Virus record (IMG/VR): IMGVR_UViG_3300042731_002540
Coordinates: 1 to 36,689 of that record
Strand: one strand, 5' to 3'
DNA: 36,689 nucleotides
Origin: a virus
The notes beneath the pieces were generated by a model. The model searched no databases. It was given only the letters and a program-made list of their open reading frames with translations, and was not told the origin of the DNA. The translations under genes and the position numbers were made by a program. Within the stretch, counting starts at the first letter, position 1. Every line of letters begins with the position of its first letter. Below are positions 7,571 through 15,983 of this stretch, one piece after another.

Positions 7571-8446
7571 CTTGTAGTTTTTACGTATATACGCTGACAT
7601 TACATCTGCAATTGCTTGATAACCCATCTGAGAAGGATGCATTGTGTATTGACTCCAAAATCCAGGATGGTTTTTAATTGATTTTCCTGCGATTTCATGC
7701 ATTGGTTCACCATCAAACAAACAAAGTTCTTGTACCGTCTTTATGTAAAAATTATATTTTTTAATGACTTCATCTGTAATTGGATGAATTCCGTGTAATG
7801 CTAAAAAGTTAATAAAAATATGAGGTATACCTGCACGAGTTAGCAGTGCATCCATTGCTAATATCCATTGCTGGCATTTTAGATATCTAAGCCATTCTTG
7901 TTGTTCAATATAGTTTAGATACTGTCTACCAAACTCACTGTCTGGATATTTTAAGGCATGCTCTTCGCCGGATGGAGAGGCTAAGTTCATAACAACATAT
8001 TGATTATTTTCATTAAAAAGATATTCCGTTGTCTTTACTTTTGCAATTCCAGAAAATCTCGGCGGTATACTTGCTATTTCTCTAAACGGCGATGTTAATC
8101 CGACAATAGCAAGTGTGCGGTTGTTAGGTTCAAAGTCTGTAATATCTTTAGATATCCGTTTGTTTTGTTCTTCGTGCTGTGAGTATGTTGCCCAGTCTGG
8201 ATGTAGCCATTTATATATGTCAACGAACATGCTTTGATTACTATTACCTAGTGTTGCAGCATTCATTACTGGTATATCTAATTCTGCAGATATCCTAGCA
8301 GGATATGCATAATTTATATCTGTATAATCTCGGTGGTCTTTTTCTGGTGGGTATTCTTCTCTCTGATCCCAACTAGTTCGACCAGTAACTAAACTATCAT
8401 GTCCTGCAGTATAACTACATCCAAAACAAATTATTTTTTCAATCAT
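7550..8446 (-). CDS. SGNH/GDSL-hydrolase-like protein
   Basis: 298 aa. The N-terminus IICFGCSYTAG has the SGNH nucleophile block with Ser11 in GCSY in place of GDS. A central GNSNQS resembles the Gly/Asn oxyanion blocks, and HPSQMGYQAI (H270) matches the C-terminal His block, though the usual Asp three residues before the His is replaced by Tyr. Such proteins deacylate glycans or esters, or act as O-acyltransferase partners; activity is uncertain here. No signal peptide is seen, so it should act in the cytoplasm. First gene of the leftward accessory operon, starting 27 bases downstream of a late-type promoter box. A second, divergent SGNH-like gene lies at 12788. Confidence 0.75.
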   Translation of the reverse strand: MIEKIICFGCSYTAGHDSLVTGRTSWDQREEYPPEKDHRDYTDINYAYPARISAELDIPVMNAATLGNSNQSMFVDIYKWLHPDWATYSQHEEQNKRISKDITDFEPNNRTLAIVGLTSPFREIASIPPRFSGIAKVKTTEYLFNENNQYVVMNLASPSGEEHALKYPDSEFGRQYLNYIEQQEWLRYLKCQQWILAMDALLTRAGIPHIFINFLALHGIHPITDEVIKKYNFYIKTVQELCLFDGEPMHEIAGKSIKNHPGFWSQYTMHPSQMGYQAIADVMSAYIRKNYKLTTTEK

Positions 8447-8455
8447 TATGTTTCC

Positions 8456-8463
8456 AATAAATA
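8456..8463 (+). promoter_or_regulatory. T4-type late promoter box, rightward
   Basis: AATAAATA matches the late-promoter pattern NATAAATA reported for T4-like cyanophages and 7 of 8 bases of T4 TATAAATA. It lies 28 bases before the ATG at 8492 in the divergent gap, placed to drive the rightward operon 8492-14802. The assignment assumes a gp55/gp33-type late transcription system, which is not visible in this window. Confidence 0.5.
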
Positions 8464-8472
8464 CGTATATAA

Positions 8473-8480
8473 TATTTATC
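8473..8480 (-). promoter_or_regulatory. T4-type late promoter box, leftward
   Basis: On the minus strand the sequence reads GATAAATA, matching NATAAATA exactly, 27 bases before the ATG at 8446. It is placed to drive the leftward SGNH-like to radical SAM operon. It faces away from the rightward box at 8456-8463, and the two occupy most of the 45-base divergent gap. Confidence 0.5.
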
Positions 8481-8491
8481 AGGTAAAAAAT

Positions 8492-9562
8492 ATGCGTGTA
8501 GGATTATTGCTAACCGGATTAGTCAATGACAAAAAAACAATAGACCATTTAAAACAGCAACTCGACTATTGGCAGAAGTGTGGATTGGAACTTGAAATTT
8601 ATAGTACAGCATGGAATAACCTACATGGCTATCCATGGAGTACACCCAACTTGCGCATTGACTATAGAAACCCTATACAGGATCCTGAATTAGTTGATTA
8701 TGCTATCAGTGTATTAAAACCAAAAAGACACTGTGATATACTATATAGCAATTTATATAATATGTTTGTTGATCATTGCGAACAATTTAATCACAATCCA
8801 TATGATAAAATCAATGCAGTTGCAAAGTCATTACAAAACTGTACATTTGATAAATTCGGCGACACAACTGAATTCGACGACTGGTGGATAGTTTATACAT
8901 GGTTTACAAGATTTGTATACTTTATGAATCAACCATATAGTTTAAATCAAGTAATTAACATAGCATTGGATCAACTTGATCCTCCTACTGTATTTTTAAA
9001 ATGGAGATGGGACTTATTAATTAATTATCATAAAGACACCGAAAATATAATACATAGATTAGAACAAATACAACAGCACGAAGGCTATGGAATGCATTTT
9101 AACAGAGCATGGTTGTTTGGTGAAGAACAAACAAACTTAACAATTGAGTCAGTGCGTATGCACTTGCCTTGGCCTTTGCAAGATCAACCTGTATGTGTCG
9201 ACGATACTTGGTTTATGTTTAATAAACTTACAGCAGAAAATTTACGTAAAATAATGAGTGCGTATTTAAATGTATGGAGTTTTGATGAGCCTCATCAGCA
9301 TCGTAATTTATGGAATGCGGTTGAACAGTTAAATCTACATCGTGGAAGTTACACTAAAGAACCATTAAGCAGAATATTAGTAAGATCAGGTAAATTAATC
9401 GACGATCATTTTCATCGCAACACCGATAGATTTTTTGCTCAACAACAACAAAATAATCAATTAGCAAGTACATTGAACACAATGATAACAAAGCCCACTG
9501 ACGAACAATTGGAACTGTTTCGTTATCAAGCAATCAGCAGTTTTGATTGGAGTAGAAAATGA
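8492..9562 (+). CDS. Putative glycosyltransferase (KxRxD type)
   Basis: 356 aa from the ATG at 8492, preferred over an earlier in-frame ATG at 8399 because it follows AGGT, begins with a Rossmann-like strand (MRVGLLLTG) and avoids overlap with the divergent gene and promoter boxes. KWRWD (170-174) corresponds in position to KTRSD in the next gene's product; this Lys-x-Arg-x-Asp signature follows a beta strand as in some putative LPS glycosyltransferases. The C-terminal half is rich in Asn, Gln and aromatic residues. No membrane segment. The TGA overlaps the next ATG (ATGA). Donor and acceptor unknown. Confidence 0.55.
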   Translation: MRVGLLLTGLVNDKKTIDHLKQQLDYWQKCGLELEIYSTAWNNLHGYPWSTPNLRIDYRNPIQDPELVDYAISVLKPKRHCDILYSNLYNMFVDHCEQFNHNPYDKINAVAKSLQNCTFDKFGDTTEFDDWWIVYTWFTRFVYFMNQPYSLNQVINIALDQLDPPTVFLKWRWDLLINYHKDTENIIHRLEQIQQHEGYGMHFNRAWLFGEEQTNLTIESVRMHLPWPLQDQPVCVDDTWFMFNKLTAENLRKIMSAYLNVWSFDEPHQHRNLWNAVEQLNLHRGSYTKEPLSRILVRSGKLIDDHFHRNTDRFFAQQQQNNQLASTLNTMITKPTDEQLELFRYQAISSFDWSRK

Positions 9563-10455
9563 AAATAGCTGTTGTATTATGTGGATTTCCTAGATTTGCA
9601 GAACATGTAGCAGAGTGGACTCGTCAAATATTTGCTGATTATTCTGTTGACTTTTATGCTCATTTTTGGTATACACACTGGTCGAACATGGGCACTGATC
9701 AATCTGTTGCACAACGTGCAATCGACAGTATCAAACCTAAGGCAGCCGCTGTTGACTGTTATGAAAATGTAGCATGGAATTTTATTGATCATGTCAGACA
9801 AAAGCCTGTAGAGCCAAAAAGCGAATACTATTACAGTTGGCCTGCTGTTAGAATTTTTAATTATAATTTTCCTGGACAATTCATTGGCAGTTCACGTGCT
9901 GTAAAATTGATCAACACAGATTACAACCTCGTAATAAAAACTCGCAGCGATTGTATTATTCCACCTGGTACAAATGCATGGTTGAAAAATCTAGTAGACC
10001 TTGTCAATGAAAATGATGCTGTATATGAAAGTGGTGCTACTATAGTTGATAGAGGCATGCCTTTTGTAGGATGGGACATTGCATTCTATGCAAACACAGC
10101 AAGTGCTCAAAAATATTTTGTTCCAATGGAAAACAATCTCAAACAATTGTTTACTGATCAACGAGAATTTTATGCAGACTGGCATTATGCAAGACAGCGT
10201 GTTACAGATAAGCCGCCTGGACTAGCACACGTAACCTGGGCTAAACTAGCACTGCTAAGTAGTACAGTAATAAGATCAAGACCTGTTTTTGTCCCAACGC
10301 CATCATTGGCCAGAAGAACATTTGATTACACGTGGACCTGGACCAAAATAGAAGACCATCAAAAACAAAACATAGGACAACAAGGATTTGATATATTCAA
10401 CTCGGTTGATTCATTTGATTTGATAACACGAGCAGGAGAAATAAGGAAAGCATAA
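9559..10455 (+). CDS. Putative glycosyltransferase (KxRxD type), paralogue of 8492
   Basis: 298 aa. It begins MKIAVVLCGFPRF, a Rossmann-like strand and Gly-turn, and carries YNLVIKTRSDCII (K127, R129, D131), the metal/nucleotide-sugar signature region seen in several uncharacterised bacterial and viral glycosyltransferase groups. A later segment with PFVGWDIAFYAN may form part of the acceptor site. It is coupled to both neighbours (ATGA upstream, TAATG downstream), so the two transferases and the oxygenase are made together. The transferase call is by motif and context only. Confidence 0.55.
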   Translation: MKIAVVLCGFPRFAEHVAEWTRQIFADYSVDFYAHFWYTHWSNMGTDQSVAQRAIDSIKPKAAAVDCYENVAWNFIDHVRQKPVEPKSEYYYSWPAVRIFNYNFPGQFIGSSRAVKLINTDYNLVIKTRSDCIIPPGTNAWLKNLVDLVNENDAVYESGATIVDRGMPFVGWDIAFYANTASAQKYFVPMENNLKQLFTDQREFYADWHYARQRVTDKPPGLAHVTWAKLALLSSTVIRSRPVFVPTPSLARRTFDYTWTWTKIEDHQKQNIGQQGFDIFNSVDSFDLITRAGEIRKA

Positions 10456-11078
10456 TGAATATAGAGCAAGCACAACAACACGCATTAGCAAGTCTAAACA
10501 GTACACAGTTGACTTGTAGTGACTTTAATTATCTCATGATTAGAGATTTATTTCCTGAAGACTTTTATCAACAATTAAAACAATTGCCAGTAGAAGAAAC
10601 AGATGAAATTGTACACAGTGTATTCAACCATGAACCGTTTGTGCAGGCACTGGCACACAAGTTTGGTGATAGCCCTCGTCGAAGTGATACTATACGAAGT
10701 GTGTATGCTTTTTGGCAACGTGCAGGAGCCGGATACACACTAAAACCGCATGTGGACAGTTATCCTAGAGTGTTTACAATGACTGTGTACTTGGCAGACG
10801 ATGATGACACACCCGAGGCTGGTACTGCAGCGTATCGTGTTGACCGCAGTACTCGTACTTGGGAAACAATTGGAATGATGGAATATTTACGCAACAGTTG
10901 CATGATTATAAGTCCTTATGATGACTTAACCTGGCACGGTGTAAACCTGATTGAAAAAGACATTGTACGTGACAGTGTTGTTTTGGTTTACAGTGCAGAA
11001 GAATGGAATGAATCACAGATGCACTATGCTGAATGGAAACCCGGAGCAACAGTAAACTATGTATTACCACAACAGTAA
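10455..11078 (+). CDS. 2-oxoglutarate/Fe(II) oxygenase-like protein
   Basis: 207 aa, the normal size for a single double-stranded beta-helix oxygenase. The iron-binding triad is visible: H99 and D101 in KPHVD, and H161 in TWHGV. R172 in IVRDSVVLVY is suited to bind 2-oxoglutarate. The spacing fits the prolyl-hydroxylase/phytanoyl-like group. It probably hydroxylates a small molecule, sugar or side chain using O2 and 2-oxoglutarate. Its start overlaps the previous stop (TAATG) and its end overlaps the next gene by 20 bases. Confidence 0.8.
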   Translation: MNIEQAQQHALASLNSTQLTCSDFNYLMIRDLFPEDFYQQLKQLPVEETDEIVHSVFNHEPFVQALAHKFGDSPRRSDTIRSVYAFWQRAGAGYTLKPHVDSYPRVFTMTVYLADDDDTPEAGTAAYRVDRSTRTWETIGMMEYLRNSCMIISPYDDLTWHGVNLIEKDIVRDSVVLVYSAEEWNESQMHYAEWKPGATVNYVLPQQ

Positions 11079-11607
11079 ACAATATTTAGACAGATTTGAA
11101 AATCTACAAAACGGTTTTTATGAATATAGAGTTGACAACACTATAGTTAACTTGTATACTGTGTTTGAAGATCGAAGTGGATGGATATGCACTACTATAG
11201 TAGATTGGAATAATAATTTACACTGCACCGAATCTGCAGTAGATAACATTAAACCACATGACTATGTTATCAATCAACTTCGTACAGACTACGAGTATAA
11301 TGTTATGGCAGTTGTTGAAATTTTTAAAAGACCATTTAATGAATGGTTGCGATATCCACATGCTATGTATGTACACAGTAGTATGAAAAAATACTCAAGT
11401 GTTCTTCCTACAGAGCAGATCGAAAACAGCAACTTAATTAGTTTTGATTTAAACACTCCTCCTACACGTGTCAACCACAGCGCACGTACAATTGGTTTTG
11501 GAAATGGACAAGTTGGAGATACTGTGTTTGGATTTGGTGGCATTGATAGCAATGGATTTTTTCAAAGTTTTAGTGGCAGTGGCAGAGGATCAGTATACGT
11601 AAGATGA
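11059..11607 (+). CDS. Unknown protein with Gly/Phe/Ser-rich C-terminal tail
   Basis: 182 aa. Residues 1-~140 look like a compact, aromatic-rich alpha/beta domain with no motif I recognise. The last ~40 residues are low-complexity, with GFGNGQVG, FGFGG and SGSGRG. The gene lies between the oxygenase (20-base overlap) and a radical SAM gene (4-base ATGA overlap), so all three are probably translated together. The tail could be a flexible linker, a virion-attachment tail, or a substrate segment for the neighbouring oxygenase or radical SAM enzyme; the last is speculation. A good -35/-10 pair lies inside the coding region (11132-11160). Confidence 0.7.
   Translation: MYYHNSKQYLDRFENLQNGFYEYRVDNTIVNLYTVFEDRSGWICTTIVDWNNNLHCTESAVDNIKPHDYVINQLRTDYEYNVMAVVEIFKRPFNEWLRYPHAMYVHSSMKKYSSVLPTEQIENSNLISFDLNTPPTRVNHSARTIGFGNGQVGDTVFGFGGIDSNGFFQSFSGSGRGSVYVR
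11132..11160 (+). promoter_or_regulatory. Possible internal sigma70-type promoter
   Basis: TTGACA (11132-11137) and TATACT (11155-11160) are separated by exactly 17 bases. The sequence lies inside the 11059-11607 gene, about 440 bases before the radical SAM start at 11604. It could boost expression of the downstream genes, but a match this good can arise by chance in AT-rich coding DNA. Confidence 0.25.
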
Positions 11608-12788
11608 GTAAAATATATTGTCCACATGCTTTTAATGCAATGGAAATAACAACCATTGGAGAATTTAGTCCATGTTGTGTAAGCAGCAAAAAATTTGTTG
11701 ATGATGCAGGAAAACAATATCATGCAGGAGACACTAGTATCAGTGAAGTTTATGCCAGCAATGATAGACGTAAATGGATTGAACAGTTTGATGTAAACTT
11801 TAAAACAGACTGTAAGCAGTGTTGGGAAGTTGAAAAAGGCGGTGGCGAAAGTAAACGACTACGTGAAATTAATTATTGGAAACTTTACTATGAAAGTATT
11901 AACGAACGTGTACCGGTTATAGATATCGATACACCACTGGAAGTATTAGACTTAAAACTAGGAAATACATGTAACTTAGCGTGTGCTACATGTGATCCAG
12001 TTAGTAGCAGTCGTTGGAACAGTATTATTAAAGGATTCAACGGCGAGTTTCCTGTTAGACCGCAGCGTTGGCAAGATACTGATGATTTCTGGGCAGGGTT
12101 AAATGACAGTATTGACAATGTAAAGAAAATTGAAATTGCTGGTGGTGAACCATTTATGGTGAAAAAACAACGTGTATTATTAGATTATCTAATAGATAAT
12201 GATATTGCACAGCACGTCGATATTACATGGATTACAAACAGTACTCACTACGAACAGGACATTGTAGATAAATTCAAACACTTCAAACAAGTACGTGTAA
12301 TGGTTAGTTTAGATAACACACACGAACAATTTGAATATATGCGTTATCCTGCCAAATGGGACGAAGCATATGAAATATTCAATCGTTTTGTAGAATTAAA
12401 TAATCAAAATAAGATACACTTAGGTATTAGTTACACTATTAGTGCACTGAACATATACCGTGCACCTGACATGTGGGAATTTGCACGTAAACATCGTGTT
12501 CCTCTTTTTAATAATCTTGTAATGCAACCTTTTCATTGTAAAAATTTACCAGAGGCATACAAACAACAAATACGTGAAAGATTAGAAGCAGTCAACGATC
12601 CTGCTTATCAAGTAAACCCTGCAATAGGAAAAAACAACTGGTTGGTTAATTTTTTAACACAACCAGCAGACACAGATGAATACACAATGAATAGTATAAA
12701 ACATAGAATGGATTTAGTTACTCGTAGTAGACCCGGATTAGGAAAAACTGCATTTCCCGAACTTGTTGGAATATGGGAAGGATTATAA
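11604..12788 (+). CDS. Radical SAM protein with N-terminal twitch-like domain
   Basis: 394 aa. N-terminal cysteines C6, C24-C25 and C70-x2-C73 precede the radical SAM motif C123-x3-C127-x2-C130 (NTCNLACATC). IAGGEPFM (SAM site), WITNST and MVSLDNT follow in the order expected for the barrel. DPVSSSRWN after the motif is also found, with small changes, in the 14784-15983 product, which appears to be its closest relative here. The C-terminal FPELVGIW matches the family's terminal signature. Substrate unknown. ATGA overlap with the Gly-rich-tailed gene upstream and TAATG with the SGNH-like gene downstream. Confidence 0.88.
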   Translation: MSKIYCPHAFNAMEITTIGEFSPCCVSSKKFVDDAGKQYHAGDTSISEVYASNDRRKWIEQFDVNFKTDCKQCWEVEKGGGESKRLREINYWKLYYESINERVPVIDIDTPLEVLDLKLGNTCNLACATCDPVSSSRWNSIIKGFNGEFPVRPQRWQDTDDFWAGLNDSIDNVKKIEIAGGEPFMVKKQRVLLDYLIDNDIAQHVDITWITNSTHYEQDIVDKFKHFKQVRVMVSLDNTHEQFEYMRYPAKWDEAYEIFNRFVELNNQNKIHLGISYTISALNIYRAPDMWEFARKHRVPLFNNLVMQPFHCKNLPEAYKQQIRERLEAVNDPAYQVNPAIGKNNWLVNFLTQPADTDEYTMNSIKHRMDLVTRSRPGLGKTAFPELVGIWEGL

Positions 12789-13636
12789 TGTTAGGATTTA
12801 GCAAAAACACACCTAAACGTATGCTTGTACTTGGATGCAGTCATTTAAGTGGAGCATACGACATAAACGATCAAAATGCAGGAGAACAAAGTTATGCATG
12901 GCATTTATGGAATCTTCGAGGACAACGTGATATCATGTACACTGTGCCTAATCCAGGCGAAGGCTTGCAAATGTATGCTACAATTATAAATCACATGGAG
13001 GTAACAGGACAAATTGAAAGATTTGATCGCTACCTTATACAATTAACAGCCGAACCTAGAGTAAGTTATTTTAATAATTCACATGATCAAGAATTTTATT
13101 TTAAAAACTTAGACTTATTTTTACAAGAAAAAAATCCTTTCAATGACGGTCGTACTCTTAGTTATTTGTATAGTAAAGAAGGAACTGGTTGGACAAATAA
13201 TAATCAACAATTTACTAATGTACACAGGAAACTATATGAAAAACACGAAAGCAAATTTAGAACCGACGAAGGCAAAAATTCGTGGTTAAACGTAAGTGAA
13301 GATATGACCGACGGAATAAATAATCCAGGGTTGTTATTACAAAATTTAACTCATGTATACTATCGGTTCATTGTAGATACATTACAAAAATACAATAGAG
13401 AATTTTGTATGTTTACTTGGTGGGGCAATCAAGGCTTTACTAATTTACACAAAAAAATGTCTGACCCTTGGTTATTTGAAAAACAAAATGGTAGTATTAG
13501 TAGCAGTATGGCATTAGTTGATAAATGGTTTCCTAGAGAAGAACTCAGCAATGGTGCTCATTTAAACAGTGAACAAAGTTTGATAGTTTCAGATCACTTA
13601 CATCGAGAAATAAATTCTAAGGGATACTTCAAATGA
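12788..13636 (+). CDS. SGNH-hydrolase-like protein, second copy
   Basis: 282 aa from the ATG at 12788, chosen over an in-frame ATG at 12773 because it forms a TAATG junction with the upstream stop and follows a GAAGG ribosome-binding sequence. RMLVLGCSHLSG (Ser18) resembles the nucleophile block of the SGNH family and of the 8446 product. NGAHLNSEQSLIVSDHL near the C-terminus resembles the His block, with Asn in the place of the usual Asp three residues before His. Apart from these blocks it is quite diverged from the other copy. Esterase or acyltransferase activity is possible, but catalysis is unproven. Coupled to the next radical SAM gene by ATGA. Confidence 0.6.
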   Translation: MLGFSKNTPKRMLVLGCSHLSGAYDINDQNAGEQSYAWHLWNLRGQRDIMYTVPNPGEGLQMYATIINHMEVTGQIERFDRYLIQLTAEPRVSYFNNSHDQEFYFKNLDLFLQEKNPFNDGRTLSYLYSKEGTGWTNNNQQFTNVHRKLYEKHESKFRTDEGKNSWLNVSEDMTDGINNPGLLLQNLTHVYYRFIVDTLQKYNREFCMFTWWGNQGFTNLHKKMSDPWLFEKQNGSISSSMALVDKWFPREELSNGAHLNSEQSLIVSDHLHREINSKGYFK

Positions 13637-14802
13637 ACAAAGCAATGTGTGTTGCTCCTTGGCTACACGTACACGTTGAACCTACAGGCGATGTCCAGTT
13701 ATGTTGTGCTAGTAATCTTAAACACGATCACAATGAAAGTATAGGAAATTTAAACGACAGTACTCCTGAAGAAATATGGAATAACGAACGCTATCGTGAA
13801 GTTAGAAAACATATGTTACAAAATAGACTACTAGGAAAATATTGTAGTGCATGTTATCAACGTGAAGATGGAAGCATAAATTGGACAGAGAGACAACGTC
13901 TTAATAAAGAGTTTCCGATTGGATTTGAGTTTGCAAAACAAACAAAAGATGACGGAAGTTTTGATAACATTGATATACGTTACTTAGATATACGTTTTAA
14001 TAATTTATGTAATCTAAAATGTCGAACATGTGGCCCGCATTGGAGCACTCAATGGGCGGCAGAAATGGGTCTCGACGATACTGTACAATATAATCGTAGT
14101 TGGCAAAAACTAATACCATATCTTACTAATTTAGAAAAAGTATATTTTGCAGGCGGCGAACCGCTTATGCAACGTGAACATTATGACTTTTTAGAACACT
14201 TACTAGAAAAAAATCCTAAAGTACAATTATTATACACAAGTAATTTTACAAGACTAAAATTAGGAAACCGACATGTTATGGATTATTGGTCACAGTTTCG
14301 TTTAGTAGAAGCCGTTGCTAGCATTGATCATTTTGGTAAACATGCTGCTTATGTTAGAACGGGCAGCGATTATGAAACTATAAAACAAAACATTCAAGAA
14401 GTAAAGTCATATGGTATCGATACAGTACGTCCTAGTGTCACTAGTGTGCTTAGTTTATACAATGTTACACGTATTGGAGATTTTGTAAAACAACTTTGGC
14501 AAGACGAAATTATCAGTGATATGCGTCAAATTGTTTTTAATATGTTAGTAAATCCTGCAAAACAAAATGCACTAATAATGCCGGAACGTGCACGTGATAT
14601 TGCACTTAAAAATATTCAGCAAGGTATTGAGTTTGTACAAGCACAAGGCGATAATCCTGAGAAACTAGTTAGTATGCAAACATGGATTGAAAATCATTGG
14701 AAGCACGATCCAGAACTGTTTAGGCAATTTGTTGATTATAATTTACACTTAGACAAAATTAGAAATACTAAATTTGAAGATTTTTATCCGGAGTTTGTAT
14801 AA
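13633..14802 (+). CDS. Radical SAM protein with N-terminal twitch-like domain
   Basis: 389 aa. C6 in CVAPWLH, C24-C25, EEIWNN and C71-x2-C74 form the N-terminal cysteine module. The radical SAM motif is C126-x3-C130-x2-C133 (NLCNLKCRTC), followed by YFAGGEPLM, LYTSNFT and VASIDHFG. The end, LDKIRNTKFEDFYPEF, is the clearest copy of the family's C-terminal signature. It resembles the 15980-17227 product more than the gene before it (RFNNLCN against RFSNICN; the CGPHWSTQW and CGPELSSNW region). The last gene of the rightward operon; its 3' end overlaps the convergent radical SAM gene by 19 bases. Confidence 0.88.
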   Translation: MNKAMCVAPWLHVHVEPTGDVQLCCASNLKHDHNESIGNLNDSTPEEIWNNERYREVRKHMLQNRLLGKYCSACYQREDGSINWTERQRLNKEFPIGFEFAKQTKDDGSFDNIDIRYLDIRFNNLCNLKCRTCGPHWSTQWAAEMGLDDTVQYNRSWQKLIPYLTNLEKVYFAGGEPLMQREHYDFLEHLLEKNPKVQLLYTSNFTRLKLGNRHVMDYWSQFRLVEAVASIDHFGKHAAYVRTGSDYETIKQNIQEVKSYGIDTVRPSVTSVLSLYNVTRIGDFVKQLWQDEIISDMRQIVFNMLVNPAKQNALIMPERARDIALKNIQQGIEFVQAQGDNPEKLVSMQTWIENHWKHDPELFRQFVDYNLHLDKIRNTKFEDFYPEFV

Positions 14803-15983
14803 TCAAAAAACTCTGTTAAAAAGTCTGTCATGTTTTGATTTCTAATACGATCTAAACTTTTAGTGTATAATAATGCTTTTTCCCAATCTTGTTTTCTATC
14901 GGGACCACCAAACATATTTTTTAACTCAGTAACTTTCCAGTCGGGGAATATATTACCTATACGATTATGTACTGCATCACGAATTGTCTTGGGTAATACT
15001 GCAGGACTTAATATAGCAGGGTCATAAACATAATTATGATGTACCCAAACACCATGCTGATTATGAAAGAAATCGTAAAACTCACCAATGGTACTATAGT
15101 TCATCCATGACACAGTTTGTGTAACATCCAGTTCAAAGTTTTCTTCTTTAAGACGCAAAAAGTTACGCATAACATCATCCCATTTTGTTGGATATCTGAT
15201 ATATTCGTTACGCTCTTCTAAGTCATCGATACTACAACTAACTTTTACATGATCAAAATGTTTCCATAATTCAATCATTTCTTCATTCATGTTAGTCATA
15301 TTGATATTATACCAAAGTTTGATATCTGTTTTGCCAATGTCTATTAGACGTTTTAAAAACTTAAAGTGTTGTTTTATAAGAGTGGGCTCACCACCGTTGA
15401 TATAGAAAGTTTTTACATTATCACAGTGTTGTAATAAATCTTCCCAAAATTCTTCACGTTCAGGCCAACGGAACCCAAACTTAGTATCGTAGTTTGTAAT
15501 TTGGAATGGCAAATCTTTTTGCAATGCATCATAGTCATTACGCCATTTACTGCTACTAACAGGGTTACAAGTACGGCATGCAACATTACAAACATTACCC
15601 AGACGTAGTTCAACAAAATCTAGTTGCACATCTTGTATGTAACCTACGCTATCTGTTGCTTTTTTTGCTACATCTAGTGTGTAGTCAGGGTAGTTTTTTA
15701 TTTCTTCTAGTCTCTTAGAAGTCATGCCCTTTGCTTCTTCTGCATAGCAACGTAAACATGCTTGCGGCTTTTTACCATCTAATACCTGTAGTCGTGCATT
15801 GCGAAACGATTCTGAATTCATAGTATCGTGTACAGTATCGTGATTTAAGTTATAATATCTATCTTCACCATCTTTAGAACTACTACGAGCTTCACGATGA
15901 TCAGCAATACAGCAATGTGTTACTCCACCGTGTGGGTGTGTGGCTAAGTGCTGAAACAGCAATGGACAAAATGTATTGCTCAT
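14784..15983 (-). CDS. Radical SAM protein with N-terminal twitch-like domain
   Basis: 399 aa. N-terminal cysteines are C6, C24-C25 and C76-x2-C79; the radical SAM motif is C132-x3-C136-x2-C139 (NVCNVACRTC). FYINGGEPTL is the SAM-binding strand and SCSIDDLEER the later barrel strand. RYPTKWDDVM closely parallels RYPAKWDEAY in the 11604-12788 product, marking these two as a pair on opposite strands. C-terminal LDRIRNQNMTDF matches the family signature. ATGA-coupled to the upstream radical SAM gene. Substrate unknown. Confidence 0.88.
   Translation of the reverse strand: MSNTFCPLLFQHLATHPHGGVTHCCIADHREARSSSKDGEDRYYNLNHDTVHDTMNSESFRNARLQVLDGKKPQACLRCYAEEAKGMTSKRLEEIKNYPDYTLDVAKKATDSVGYIQDVQLDFVELRLGNVCNVACRTCNPVSSSKWRNDYDALQKDLPFQITNYDTKFGFRWPEREEFWEDLLQHCDNVKTFYINGGEPTLIKQHFKFLKRLIDIGKTDIKLWYNINMTNMNEEMIELWKHFDHVKVSCSIDDLEERNEYIRYPTKWDDVMRNFLRLKEENFELDVTQTVSWMNYSTIGEFYDFFHNQHGVWVHHNYVYDPAILSPAVLPKTIRDAVHNRIGNIFPDWKVTELKNMFGGPDRKQDWEKALLYTKSLDRIRNQNMTDFLTEFFDYTNSG

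Noticed and set aside
5328-7577. Plus-strand open frames of 65-104 codons opposite the left operon
   Set aside because: Cys/Phe/Ile-rich shadows of the minus-strand genes without starts or motifs of their own.
8399-8491. Upstream ATG giving 31 extra residues for the gene at 8492
   Set aside because: It would overlap the divergent gene and both promoter boxes, and the extra residues look non-coding; the ATG at 8492 has a ribosome-binding site and a natural Rossmann-like start.
12773-12787. ATG at 12773 for the SGNH-like gene
   Set aside because: The ATG at 12788 forms a TAATG coupled junction and is correctly spaced from GAAGG.
14789-14815. Possible terminator hairpin (CGGAGTTT with AAACTCTG) at the convergent junction
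   Set aside because: The stem is AT-rich with one wobble pair, the loop is 11 bases and no T-run follows on either strand.
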